Counted from the first letter of the stretch, positions 23,422 to 31,390 are shown. The stretch is 41,190 nucleotides of DNA from Fen-549 sp050011315 (GCA_050011315.1 JBEKJI010000019.1:1-41190), one strand, 5' to 3'. Notes: a model not told the origin generated them from the letters alone. A program made the numbers and translations.

Positions 23422-23587
23422 GGAACTCCTTTCAAAACGAAGCACTCCACCGCCTGGCCGCGCTCGGCGGCACGATGCGTTGTCCTCGGCCTCGCCCGTA
23501 GCTTTAGCTACGAACGAGGCACTGCGTCCTAGCCTCGCACTCACCGATCGCGCCCAGTCGGCGGGTCTTCATTCTGAAATGAGTTCC
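23422..23587. mobile_element. 166-bp palindromic (MITE/REP-like) element between vapB and vapC
   Basis: Both ends read GGAACTC inward. The left end, GGAACTCCTTTCAAAACGAA, and the reverse complement of the right end, GGAACTCATTTCAGAATGAA, differ at only three of 20 positions. Similarity continues in both arms with small gaps (CTGGCCGCG against CTGGGCGCG). The exact centre is the hairpin CGTAGCT TT AGCTACG (23497-23512), so the whole element is one imperfect palindrome. There is no obvious target-site duplication and no gene inside. The left arm is repeated at 18271. The right arm supplies the last 14 codons and stop of vapB. Confidence 0.7.
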
Positions 23588-23801
23588 AGGCCTCGCCGGT
23601 CGAGAACAGATCCTCGTCCTCGGCCGCGCTCATCGCCACACCGGCCAGCTTCCCTCGCAGCGAGTGCGGCCCGCCGGCCGGCACCAGCCGTGCCACGACG
23701 CGACCGTGCTTGCTGATCTCCACCTCGTCGCCGGCCGCCACCTCGTCCAGAAGCGCCAGGATCTTGGCTTTTGCTTCGGTAGCGGTCGCTTTTCTGGTCA
23801 T
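23541..23801 (-). CDS. vapB: Antitoxin, Phd/VapB type, with altered C-terminus
   Basis: An 86-residue antitoxin. The N-terminal DNA-binding region MTRKATATEAKAKILALLDE and EVEISKHGRVVARLVP are typical of the Phd/YefM superfamily. The region after RGKLAG carries EDEDLFSTGEAW, the usual end of such antitoxins. The 14 residues after this Trp (NSFQNEDPPTGRDR) and the stop are encoded by the 23422-23587 repeat, so the native toxin-binding tail seems to have been replaced. The ATG at 23799-23801 lies within a perfect 14-bp palindrome. The -35/-10 spacing predicts a transcript starting at or near the ATG. It should bind VapC and repress its own promoter. Confidence 0.85.
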   Translation of the reverse strand: MTRKATATEAKAKILALLDEVAAGDEVEISKHGRVVARLVPAGGPHSLRGKLAGVAMSAAEDEDLFSTGEAWNSFQNEDPPTGRDR

Positions 23802-23820
23802 ATGACCATAATAACGGTCA
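23795..23820 (-). promoter_or_regulatory. Operator of three half-sites over the vapB start
   Basis: TGGTCATATGACCA (23795-23808) is a perfect palindrome containing the ATG. A further half-site GGTCA at 23816-23820 makes the alternating series GGTCA, TGACC, GGTCA. The arrangement fits cooperative autorepression by an antitoxin-toxin complex. Confidence 0.65.
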
Positions 23821-23836
23821 GTTCGTTCGGGCGCAA
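23808..23836 (-). promoter_or_regulatory. vapB promoter, probably giving a leaderless mRNA
   Basis: On the minus strand TTGCGC (23831-23836) and TATTAT (23808-23813) are separated by 17 bases. The ATG begins six bases after the -10, so the mRNA would start at or next to the A of the start codon, and no ribosome-binding site is possible. Confidence 0.6.
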
Positions 23837-24069
23837 CTAGAGAAGCCATGGCTCCGACGCTACCCATGACGGCGTCGCATGTCTGTACTGGATTAGCGCC
23901 GGATTATCCGAATCGCCGCCGCGTCCGACATGCGCGGGCGCGGCTCACAAGAGGCCGTCCCCCACTCGATTCGGACCCCGGAACACAACAACGGCTAGCC
24001 GAGCACGCTCTCTAGGAGCAGACGAGACACACGCGCCGCAGGCGCGGTGACTCGTTCGCCGAGGTAGCG

Positions 24070-24112
24070 CCGCCGAAAGTCTAGGCCCGCCCCGCGGGCC
24101 GACTTTCGGCGG
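24070..24112 (-). terminator. Long hairpin after guaA
   Basis: CCGCCGAAAGTC (24070-24081) pairs perfectly with GACTTTCGGCGG (24101-24112). Inside, after a TA bulge, GGCCCGC pairs with GCGGGCC around a three-base loop. The guaA stop is two bases before it on the minus strand. There is no T-run, but the stem is very strong. The rest of the gap 23837-24069 shows nothing recognisable. Confidence 0.6.
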
Positions 24113-24114
24113 GG

Positions 24115-25659
24115 TTATTCCCACTCGATAGTCGCCGGCGGTTTCGAGCTGAGGTCGTAGACGACCCGGTTGACGCCCCGGATCTCGGCGATGATGCGGC
24201 TCGAGATCTTCTCCAGCAGCTCGTAAGGGAGGCGCGCCCAGTCGGCAGTCATGGCGTCGTCGGAGCTGACGGCGCGCAGGACGATCGGGTAGGCGTAGGT
24301 GCGCTCGTCGCCCTGAACCCCGACCGAGCGGATGGCGGGAAGCACGGCGAAGGACTGCCAGAGCTTGCGGTACCAGCCGGCCTCGCGGATCTCCTCCTGA
24401 AGGATCGCGTCGGCCTCGCGCAGGATCTCGAGGCGCTCGCGCGTGACCTCGCCGATGATGCGGATGGCGAGCCCCGGCCCGGGGAAGGGCTGGCGCCAGA
24501 CCATGCGCTCGGGCATCGCGAGCTCCTCGCCGACGCGCCGCACCTCGTCCTTGAAGAGCAGCCGCAGTGGCTCGACCAGCTCCATCTCCATCTCCTCGGG
24601 CAGGCCGCCGACGTTGTGATGGGACTTGATCTTGGCCGCCACTCCAGCGGTGCCGCCCGATTCGATCACGTCCGAGTAGAGCGTGCCCTGGACGAGGAAG
24701 CGCACCTCGCCAAGCTTGGCCGCCTCCTCTTCGAAGACGCGGATGAACTCCTCGCCGATTCGGTGCCGCTTCTCCTCGGGCTCCTCTATGCCCTCGAGCC
24801 TGGCCAGGAAGCGATCCTGCGCCTGCACCTGCACGAGCGGGACGTGGAAGTGATTTCGGAAGGCCTCGACCACCTGCTCGGCCTCGCCCTTGCGCATGAA
24901 GCCGTGGTCGACGAGCACGCAGGTGAGCTGCTCGCCCACGGCCTTGTAGACGATCAACGCGGCGACCGCCGAGTCCACGCCGCCCGAGAGCCCGCAGATG
25001 ACCTTCTCCGTGCCGACCTGAGCGCGGATGCGGGCGACCTGCTCGTCGATCACCGCCGCCGGTGTCCAGGTGGGCTCGATCCCGACCACCTGGTGCAGGA
25101 AGCGCTCGAGCATCCGCTGACCGTTGGTTGTGTGCACCACCTCGGGGTGGAACTGAACGGCATAGAGGCCGCGCTCGGGATCCTCGAAGGCGGCGAGCCG
25201 CGTCGTCTCGGAGCTGGCGACCACGCGGGCGCCGGGCGGAGCCGCGGTGACCGAGTCGCGGTGACTCATCCAAACGGTCTGCTCGCCGGCGAGATCGGCG
25301 CTGAAGAGGGCACCCGCGTCGATCCGCATCTCGGTCTTGCCGAACTCCCCGATCCCCGTTCGCTCGACCTTGCCGCCGAGATCCTGCGCCATCAGGTGCA
25401 TGCCGTAACAGATGCCGAGCACGGGGATCCCCAGCTCGAACAGCTTCGTGTCGATATGAGGCGCGTCCTCGACGTAGACCGAGGCCGGGCCGCCGGAGAG
25501 GATCAGCGCGCGCGGGTTCCGGGCCGCCACTTCTTCGGCCGAGAGTTGATGCGAGACGAGCTCCGAGTAGACACGAGCCTCGCGCACGCGCCGGGCGATC
25601 AGCTGGGAGTACTGCCCACCTAGGTCGAGGACGAGGACGGGCCGCTCTTCGCCCGCCAT
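24115..25659 (-). CDS. guaA: GMP synthase (glutamine-hydrolysing)
   Basis: A 514-residue enzyme that aminates XMP to GMP using ATP and glutamine. The class I amidotransferase domain has LILSGGPASVY, the nucleophile Cys84 in GICYGMHLMA and the His/Glu in VQFHPEVVHT. The ATP pyrophosphatase domain has the P-loop GLSGGVDSAVAALI, and the dimerisation domain ends in the expected PPATIEWE. The ATG at 25657-25659 shares its A with the guaB stop (TGATG), so translation is coupled. A TTG one codon upstream is possible but less likely. It completes the IMP-to-GMP branch with guaB. Confidence 0.97.
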   Translation of the reverse strand: MAGEERPVLVLDLGGQYSQLIARRVREARVYSELVSHQLSAEEVAARNPRALILSGGPASVYVEDAPHIDTKLFELGIPVLGICYGMHLMAQDLGGKVERTGIGEFGKTEMRIDAGALFSADLAGEQTVWMSHRDSVTAAPPGARVVASSETTRLAAFEDPERGLYAVQFHPEVVHTTNGQRMLERFLHQVVGIEPTWTPAAVIDEQVARIRAQVGTEKVICGLSGGVDSAVAALIVYKAVGEQLTCVLVDHGFMRKGEAEQVVEAFRNHFHVPLVQVQAQDRFLARLEGIEEPEEKRHRIGEEFIRVFEEEAAKLGEVRFLVQGTLYSDVIESGGTAGVAAKIKSHHNVGGLPEEMEMELVEPLRLLFKDEVRRVGEELAMPERMVWRQPFPGPGLAIRIIGEVTRERLEILREADAILQEEIREAGWYRKLWQSFAVLPAIRSVGVQGDERTYAYPIVLRAVSSDDAMTADWARLPYELLEKISSRIIAEIRGVNRVVYDLSSKPPATIEWE

Positions 25660-28316
25660 CAAGAGCCCGAGGTCGGGTAGTTGGGGGCTTCCTTGGTGAT
25701 GGAGATCCCGTGCGGATGGCTCTCGCGCAGGCCGGCCACGGTGATGCGGATGAACTTGGTGTTCTTCTTCATCTCGTCGATCGTGCGCGCACCGCAGTAG
25801 CCCATCGCCGCGCGGACGCCGCCGACGAGCTGGTAGACGAGATTGGCGAGCGGCCCCTTGTAGGCGACGCGCCCTTCGATCCCCTCCGGTACCAGCTTGG
25901 AGAGCTCCTCGACATCGCCCTGGAAATAGCGGTCCCTGGAGAAGGAGCGGGCCTTCATCGCTCCCAGCGAGCCCATGCCGCGATACTCCTTGAAGCGCTC
26001 GCCCTGGTAGATGACGACCTCGCCGGGGCTCTCGTCCACTCCGGCCAGGAGCGAGCCGAGCATGGCGCAGTCGGCGCCGGCCGCGATCGCCTTGGCCAGA
26101 TCGCCGGAGTACTGGACGCCGCCGTCGGCGATCACCGGCACGCCGTGCTTCTCGGCCGCCCTGGAGCAGTCGTAGATCGCGGTTATCTGGGGCACGCCTG
26201 TACCGGCGACGATGCGCGTGGTGCAGATCGAGTTGTGCACGACCACGTTGTTGGCGACGAAGCTGTGCGTGGGGCAGTCGACCTCGATGTCGTAGACGGG
26301 AATCGCCGCTTTGAGACGAACGCTCGGCAGCCTCTTCACGATCTGGAAATCCTGAAGATGCCGTTTACGGTGGCTCCGATTCAGCCGCGCGCGATACGAG
26401 AAGCTGCAGTTCTCGCTACTGGTTCCCTTCAGACCGCCCGCGCTCGGCGCTCCCAGTTCGAGATTGGGGAAGCTGCCGTGGAGGAGGAAGCAGAGGACTC
26501 CGAACAGCTCGACGAGCTCCGACGAGGTGTTGTGGAAGCAGAGCCGTCCCTCCGAGTCGGTGTAGCCGTCGCTGCCGAGCAGCCCGTCAAAGAGCCCCTG
26601 GAGGTAGAGCGGGTTATTCGAGCGATAGGCGCGCGGAAGGTGCTTTCCCTGCCGCTTGCCGAACTGAGCGAGCAGACGCGCCCATTGCAGCGAGTAGAAG
26701 CGAACTCCGATGATCTTGCCCTCGTGCAAGCGCGGGCGGACGCCCGAGACCGCTTCCAGACAGTCGGCGAGCTTGTCGGCGATATCGCGCTCACAACGGT
26801 CGAAGTACCAGGAGACGCGGCCGATCTCGGAGTTCCGGGAGCGGGCGATGAACGCGTGCCCGTCGCCGAGGAAGGCGCCGAAAACGAAGCCGAGCTCGTA
26901 GGAGTCGGAGATCTCGGTGTGGTAGCGAGCGAGCTGGCGCTGCTTGCGCCGGGCGAAGTCGCGGAGATCGATCTCGAAACCGTCCGGGAGCTCGAAGTTG
27001 ATGTGTCTCGGTGCCAGATAGGCCGCCCGGTCGAGCTCGCCGACCTCTTGCCAGCCGAGCTTGGGCAAGCCTCGCTTGGTCGGACGTTCGAGCACTCGCG
27101 CATAGCCCTTGTTCGCGACCGTTGCAGCCTCGACGCTCAAGAGATCGCCGACGTAGTGGAGATGGTCGGGCGTGACGATCGTCTCCCGGTACCAGCCCAC
27201 GTGCCGGCTGGCCATCACCTCGCGTACCCCGGTACACCAGGAGCGCAACACCGTCACCGGCTCACCGTGCATGTTGATGACGCGGTCGCCGGGCTCGATC
27301 TCCTCGATGTTCTTGTAACTGGCGTCGGCCATGAGGATGCGCGTCCCGGCGGCGAAGCAGCCGGGCCCGATGCCTGCCTTTATTGCATCGGCGCCGGCGG
27401 CGATCAGCGCCTCGGTCGCCTCGGCGGTGGCGATGTTGCCGGCGATGATCTGGACGTCGGCCCAGCGCTCTCTGACCTTGCGCACGGTGTCGATGACGGC
27501 CTTGGAGTGACCGTGAGCGGTGTCGACGACGAGCAGATCGACTTCCTCCCCGATCAGCGCCTCGGCTCGTGCGAGCGCATCCGGTCCGACCCCGACCGCC
27601 GCGCCGACCATCAGGCGCCCCCGCTCGTCCTTGGTGGCGAGCGGGTACTGAATCTTCTTCTGGATGTCCTTGACGGTGATCAGGCCCTGCAGCTTCCCCT
27701 CGCTATCGACGACCGGGAGCTTCTCGATCTTGTGCTTGGAGAGGATCTCCTTGGCCTCCTCGAGACCCGTCCCGATCGGGGCTGTGACGAGCGGCGCATG
27801 TGTCATCAGGGCCGAGACGGGCTGATCGGTGTTCTGCTCGAAGCGCAGGTCGCGGTTGGTGAGGATGCCGACCAGCGTTCCGTCCTCGCTCGTGATCGGT
27901 ACGCCGGAAATGTGGTAGCGGGCCATCAGGTCGAGCGCATCGGCGACGAGAGCGTCCGGGCCCAGCGTCACGGGCTCGACGATCATCCCCGACTCCGAGC
28001 GCTTGACCTTATCGACCTCGGTGACCTGGTCGGCGATCGAGAGGTTGCGGTGGATGATGCCGATACCGCCCTCGCGCGCCAGTGCGATCGCCAGCCTGGC
28101 CTCGGTCACCGTGTCCATCGCGGCCGAGACGATCGGGATGTTGATCGTCATCGTGCGCGTCAGCCGCGTGACCGTCGACACCTCGCTCGGCTGCACCGCC
28201 GACTCGGCCGGCACGAGCAGGACGTCATCGAAGGTCAGCCCGTGCTTGGCGAATTTCTCTTCCATCGAGAGAGCGTCTAGCTCGTCGGCTCCTTCGATCA
28301 GATGCTCGAGGTCCAT
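25659..28316 (-). CDS. guaB: Inosine-5'-monophosphate dehydrogenase precursor containing an intein
   Basis: The 885-residue precursor would splice to a 509-residue IMP dehydrogenase, which oxidises IMP to XMP with NAD+. The extein begins KHGLTFDDVLLVPAES, carries two CBS domains (about 112-228, with HISGVPITSEDGTLVGILTN), the NAD/IMP barrel segments VVDTAHGHSK and IIAGNIATAEA, then KAGIGPG. After the intein it resumes SICTTRIVAGTGVPQ, with the catalytic Cys at SIC, then GVPVIADGGVQYSGD and KEYRGMGSLGAM. The ATG at 28314-28316 has GAAGGGG upstream; a GTG-like longer reading is not supported. guaA follows with a TGATG overlap. The leader holds a strong hairpin. Confidence 0.95.
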   Translation of the reverse strand: MDLEHLIEGADELDALSMEEKFAKHGLTFDDVLLVPAESAVQPSEVSTVTRLTRTMTINIPIVSAAMDTVTEARLAIALAREGGIGIIHRNLSIADQVTEVDKVKRSESGMIVEPVTLGPDALVADALDLMARYHISGVPITSEDGTLVGILTNRDLRFEQNTDQPVSALMTHAPLVTAPIGTGLEEAKEILSKHKIEKLPVVDSEGKLQGLITVKDIQKKIQYPLATKDERGRLMVGAAVGVGPDALARAEALIGEEVDLLVVDTAHGHSKAVIDTVRKVRERWADVQIIAGNIATAEATEALIAAGADAIKAGIGPGCFAAGTRILMADASYKNIEEIEPGDRVINMHGEPVTVLRSWCTGVREVMASRHVGWYRETIVTPDHLHYVGDLLSVEAATVANKGYARVLERPTKRGLPKLGWQEVGELDRAAYLAPRHINFELPDGFEIDLRDFARRKQRQLARYHTEISDSYELGFVFGAFLGDGHAFIARSRNSEIGRVSWYFDRCERDIADKLADCLEAVSGVRPRLHEGKIIGVRFYSLQWARLLAQFGKRQGKHLPRAYRSNNPLYLQGLFDGLLGSDGYTDSEGRLCFHNTSSELVELFGVLCFLLHGSFPNLELGAPSAGGLKGTSSENCSFSYRARLNRSHRKRHLQDFQIVKRLPSVRLKAAIPVYDIEVDCPTHSFVANNVVVHNSICTTRIVAGTGVPQITAIYDCSRAAEKHGVPVIADGGVQYSGDLAKAIAAGADCAMLGSLLAGVDESPGEVVIYQGERFKEYRGMGSLGAMKARSFSRDRYFQGDVEELSKLVPEGIEGRVAYKGPLANLVYQLVGGVRAAMGYCGARTIDEMKKNTKFIRITVAGLRESHPHGISITKEAPNYPTSGS
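26232..27359 (-). other. Intein with LAGLIDADG homing endonuclease in GuaB
   Basis: The 376-residue insert (precursor residues 320-695) starts with Cys in CFAAGTRILMADASYKNIEE (block A) and has the block B TxxH in TIVTPDHLHYV, two LAGLIDADG-like helices LGFVFGAFLGDG (about 475-486) and LQGLFDGLLGSDG (about 572-584), block F (IPVYDIEVDCPTHSFVA) and block G VVVHN. The terminal His-Asn is followed by Ser as the +1 residue. All residues needed for class 1 splicing are present, so it is probably active. Both endonuclease motifs keep the acidic residue, so homing activity may also persist. It interrupts the host between GPG and SICTTR, two residues before the catalytic Cys. Confidence 0.93.
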
Positions 28317-28340
28317 CTGACTTCCCCTTCTATGCACAAA

Positions 28341-28367
28341 ACCCAGGCGCCGCCGAGTCGCCTGGGT
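28341..28367 (-). promoter_or_regulatory. Hairpin with T4 in the guaB leader (possible attenuator)
   Basis: ACCCAGGCG, nine loop bases and CGCCTGGGT form a perfect 9-bp stem. On the minus strand it is followed by TTTGTGC (four T with the last stem base) and, 14 bases later, the GAAGGGG ribosome-binding site of guaB. It could act as an attenuator or 5' stabilising structure. Confidence 0.5.
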
Positions 28368-28383
28368 CGATAAAAACCGATGC

Positions 28384-28415
28384 CACTTAAATCATTCAAG
28401 TGACGATGAATCGTA
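28384..28415 (-). promoter_or_regulatory. Possible guaB promoter and operator-like palindrome
   Basis: The minus strand has TGCTACGAT, an extended -10 whose hexamer TACGAT is at 28410-28415, and the predicted start is near 28403. Directly at that point lies CACTTGAATGATTTAAGTG (28384-28402), an imperfect palindrome with eight of nine arm positions complementary. No strong -35 is seen. The rest of 28416-28591 shows no other feature. Confidence 0.4.
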
Positions 28416-28591
28416 GCAAGCTAGGCCGTCGTTGGGTCTCGTGCCCTCGGCCGACGACTCCGGCCGTCCGGGCGGGACCGGCCGCCCGGAACCACCTGAC
28501 ACCACGGGGCCATACGTCGGTCTCCGCTGTCGTGCGCTTGCAATGGCCACACCGGCACCGTACGATGCCGAGCAACCCCGAAGGAGTCGGT

Positions 28592-30127
28592 TTGGTTCCG
28601 GCCGAGTCGCCTGAGCGTGCGCTTGAGGTGCCGAAATCTCGGCGAGCTGTCCTCCTAGCTTTCCTCGCCTTACTAAGTGCGTTGGCTCTCACGGTGGCCG
28701 GTAGCTCGGCTGCCCTCTCTGCGCCGGGCGCGGAGCTATCACGGACCGGGCAGCTGGTCACGTCGTCCGGCCCGACGGTGGGGACGATATCGCTGCCCGG
28801 GACGCAGCCGATCGGGGTCGTTTTCTACGCGGGTGGGAACAAGCTGTTCGTCGCCGACGAGACGAGCGGCAACCTGCTCATGATCGACGCGGCCACTCGG
28901 CAGGTTGTCAACTCGGTGTTCGTCGGGCACGACGTCTTCTCCTCGGAGATGGCCTTGGACGAGACCGCCGGCAAGATCTATGTGGGAAGCGACGGCAGCA
29001 TCGGTATGAACGGCACCGGACTGATCTCGGTCGTCAACGCCAACACGGGCGCCCTGATAAAGACGATCAATCCAGCTCCGGAACATCTGTCGGGATGGGG
29101 ATACCCGGCCGGCTACTTCAGGCTCGCCGCCGACAGCGTGCACGGAAAGGTCTACGTCTCGTTCTATTGCGCCGACTGCACCAACACTCTCGGCGTGATC
29201 GACACCGCGACGGATACGTTCACGCCGTTTTTGAAAGACACAGACGTGTCTCCGACGTTCGTGTTCGGATTCGGCGTTCAGGGCGTCAACACGGTGACGA
29301 ACGAGGCCTTTGCTGTCAGCGCGACCAATCTCTACGTGATCCACGGCGGCGACCTGAGCTGGAGCTCCTCGGCACTACCGCACGGCCAGCCTCTCAGCTT
29401 CGCGGTCAACGAGCCGCAGAACAAGCTCTACTTCTGGTTCAACGGCGGGCCCTATCCCAGCGGTGTGGTCGTCCTCGACCGGACCACGGGCAAGGACAAG
29501 GTCCTGGAAGGCGAAGGCGACAAGGAGCCGCTGGTCTTCAACAATTCGTCGGACACCCTGTTCTCGGGCGCGCAGGTCGACACGGAGGGCATCATCGTGA
29601 ACGGCGCGACCGACGCCGTCACGCACGTCGACTTCGGCACGGAAGGGGGCATGGGCGCCGGCGACGTTCGCGCTTCCACCAACAACGCCTACTTCGCATC
29701 TGACGAGAAGACGTTCGTCGTCTACGGATCGACCAAGCACGCGCAGACCCTGGCGACCGTACACCAGCCGCAGGGCGGGATCTTCTCGAGCTCGGTCGCC
29801 ATCGACCAGCAACGGGGCCTCGTCTATGTCGTCAACGACGACCACGATGGGGTGATCTCGGTGATTCAGGATGGCACGCCGACTACCACCACGACCACGA
29901 AGCCCCCATCGCAGGCCTGCGTCGTGCCCAAGGTGAGGGGCAAGACGCTCGCCGCCGCGAAGAAGATGATCAACAAGGCGAAGTGCTCCCTCGGCAAGGT
30001 CACGCGGAAGTACCACGCCAAGATCAAGAAGGGTTGCGTGATCTCCCAGGCGCCCGCCCCCGGCAAGCGCCTTGCCAAAGGCGGGAAAGTGAATCTAGTC
30101 GTGAGCAGGGGGAAGAGGGGCCACTAA
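28592..30127 (+). CDS. Secreted YVTN/NHL-like beta-propeller protein with C-terminal PASTA domain
   Basis: The product is about 511 residues. A membrane or signal segment (RRAVLLAFLALLSALALTVAG) is followed by repeated propeller strands such as GNKLFVADETSGNLLMIDA, GKIYVGSDGS, GLISVVNANTGALIKTI, GKVYVSFYCADC and GLVYVVNDDHDGVISVIQDG, giving roughly seven blades. A Thr-rich linker (TPTTTTTTKPPS) leads to one PASTA domain (VPKVRGKTLAAAKKMINKAK ... GCVISQAPAPGKRLAKGGKV), a fold that in other proteins recognises cell-wall muropeptides. TTG 28592 has AAGGAG five bases upstream; an ATG at 28565 in the same frame lacks one. It is likely an exported wall-associated protein of unknown ligand. Confidence 0.82.
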   Translation: MVPAESPERALEVPKSRRAVLLAFLALLSALALTVAGSSAALSAPGAELSRTGQLVTSSGPTVGTISLPGTQPIGVVFYAGGNKLFVADETSGNLLMIDAATRQVVNSVFVGHDVFSSEMALDETAGKIYVGSDGSIGMNGTGLISVVNANTGALIKTINPAPEHLSGWGYPAGYFRLAADSVHGKVYVSFYCADCTNTLGVIDTATDTFTPFLKDTDVSPTFVFGFGVQGVNTVTNEAFAVSATNLYVIHGGDLSWSSSALPHGQPLSFAVNEPQNKLYFWFNGGPYPSGVVVLDRTTGKDKVLEGEGDKEPLVFNNSSDTLFSGAQVDTEGIIVNGATDAVTHVDFGTEGGMGAGDVRASTNNAYFASDEKTFVVYGSTKHAQTLATVHQPQGGIFSSSVAIDQQRGLVYVVNDDHDGVISVIQDGTPTTTTTTKPPSQACVVPKVRGKTLAAAKKMINKAKCSLGKVTRKYHAKIKKGCVISQAPAPGKRLAKGGKVNLVVSRGKRGH

Positions 30128-30225
30128 GCACTCTGCGCGCGATTGGCCTCCGGGCGCGCGTCGGCTTTGCTGAGCGCCGTGCTCGACGACGTCGGCGCGC
30201 CGCACCACCGACCGTTCTCGCGCGG

Positions 30226-31326
30226 CTAGCGCTGGTTGACGCCCAGACGGGCGCGCAGCTTCTGCTCGGCCGCATGCGCCGCCGCGGTGTTCGACTGCCG
30301 CCCGGGCGCTCGGGTGCGGTACAGGGCGGCGGCGACGGGCAGCGCGAGCGCCGGCTTGTCCTCGGTCAGCCTGATCATCAGGTCCCAGTCGGAGATGCCG
30401 GAGAGCTCGGGGTCCCAGCGCGCCTGGGGCAGGTTCGCGCGATGGGCGACCACGCTTGCGTCGATGTAGTTGCCCTCGAGTAGGCGGTTGCGGTCGAAGT
30501 GGCCGAAGGCGAGCCGCGGCAGCCGCGCATCGGAGCCAATCGGAGTCTCGTCCTCGACGACGCGGGCACCGTAGAGGACATCGACGTCGTCAAAGCGCGA
30601 GAACGCCCACGCGACGGCCGCGAGCCAACCCGGGAGCATGATGTTGTCGTCGTCCAGGTAGGCGATCGCTTCGCCGCTTGCGAGCTCGAGCCCGGCGCTG
30701 CGCGCGCCCGCAGTGCCGAGCCCGTCGGTGCGCAGGCAACGCACGCGGTCGTCGTCGATCGCGGCCAGCGTCGCGCGCGTGTCGTCCTCGCTGCCATCGT
30801 CGACGACGATCGCCTCCCACTTAGCGTGCGACTGCGCCTGCACCGAGGCAATCGCCTCACGTACGAACGCAGGCCGGCTGCGGGTCGGGATGATCACCGA
30901 GACCAGGAGGTCGCTCGGCGGCTGCTCGGCGAGCCAGTACCCGAGCGCGAGCAGGCGCTCGAGCATCGCCGGGCCGGCGACGTGAGCCACTGCCGGCTCG
31001 TGGATCTCGATGTGTGCGGAGATCGCGTCGGTCAGCCGCACGTAGGCCGCCAGCGTCTCGCGCGCGGCGCCGAGCTCGGCGCGCATCGCCTCGACCTTTG
31101 CCTCAAGCACGGATATCGCCGCGCCGTCAACGCCGTCGAGCTCGAGGTTCAACTTGACCCGCTCGACAAGCGCCCGGCGGATGCCGACGCGGCGACGCAG
31201 GTCGCGCAAAGCGCGCAGCTCGCTGCTGGCGAACCGCCAGGCACGCGAAGCGCGCGCGGGGCGGCGACTTGGATTCGAGTTGGGCGTCACGGCACGACGC
31301 CCGCTGTTTGATCGTCGAGCCGGCAC
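30226..31326 (-). CDS. Family 2 glycosyltransferase
   Basis: A 366-residue protein whose C-terminal two thirds form a GT-A domain: LLVSVIIPTRSRPAFVREAI, then AIVVDDGSEDDTRATL with the nucleotide-binding acidic residues, GTAGARSAGLELASGEAIAYLDDD with the metal-binding DDD, and GISDWDLMIRLT for the acceptor/catalytic region. The first 130 residues are basic and helical with a possible coiled coil (ISVLEAKVEAMRAELGAARE) and are not part of the catalytic fold. The start is GTG 31324-31326; GTG codons downstream are alternatives. The sugar and acceptor are unknown; surface glycan synthesis is the usual role. It is convergent with the propeller gene; the 98-base gap has a GC-rich hairpin (30136-30158). 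Confidence 0.87.
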   Translation of the reverse strand: MPARRSNSGRRAVTPNSNPSRRPARASRAWRFASSELRALRDLRRRVGIRRALVERVKLNLELDGVDGAAISVLEAKVEAMRAELGAARETLAAYVRLTDAISAHIEIHEPAVAHVAGPAMLERLLALGYWLAEQPPSDLLVSVIIPTRSRPAFVREAIASVQAQSHAKWEAIVVDDGSEDDTRATLAAIDDDRVRCLRTDGLGTAGARSAGLELASGEAIAYLDDDNIMLPGWLAAVAWAFSRFDDVDVLYGARVVEDETPIGSDARLPRLAFGHFDRNRLLEGNYIDASVVAHRANLPQARWDPELSGISDWDLMIRLTEDKPALALPVAAALYRTRAPGRQSNTAAAHAAEQKLRARLGVNQR

Positions 31327-31390
31327 TGGCTAGAGTCCGATCGAAGCGCGCTGCGACCGGCGAAGGAACGGTCTCGACATCGCCGGAATT

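Noticed and set aside
26429..27103. Free-standing homing endonuclease gene inside the guaB insert
   Set aside because: The endonuclease motifs lie in the same frame as guaB and between intact splicing blocks, so it is part of the intein and not a separate gene.
25710..28280. Very long plus-strand open frame opposite guaB
   Set aside because: It mirrors the codon pattern of guaB and its intein, with no family similarity of its own.
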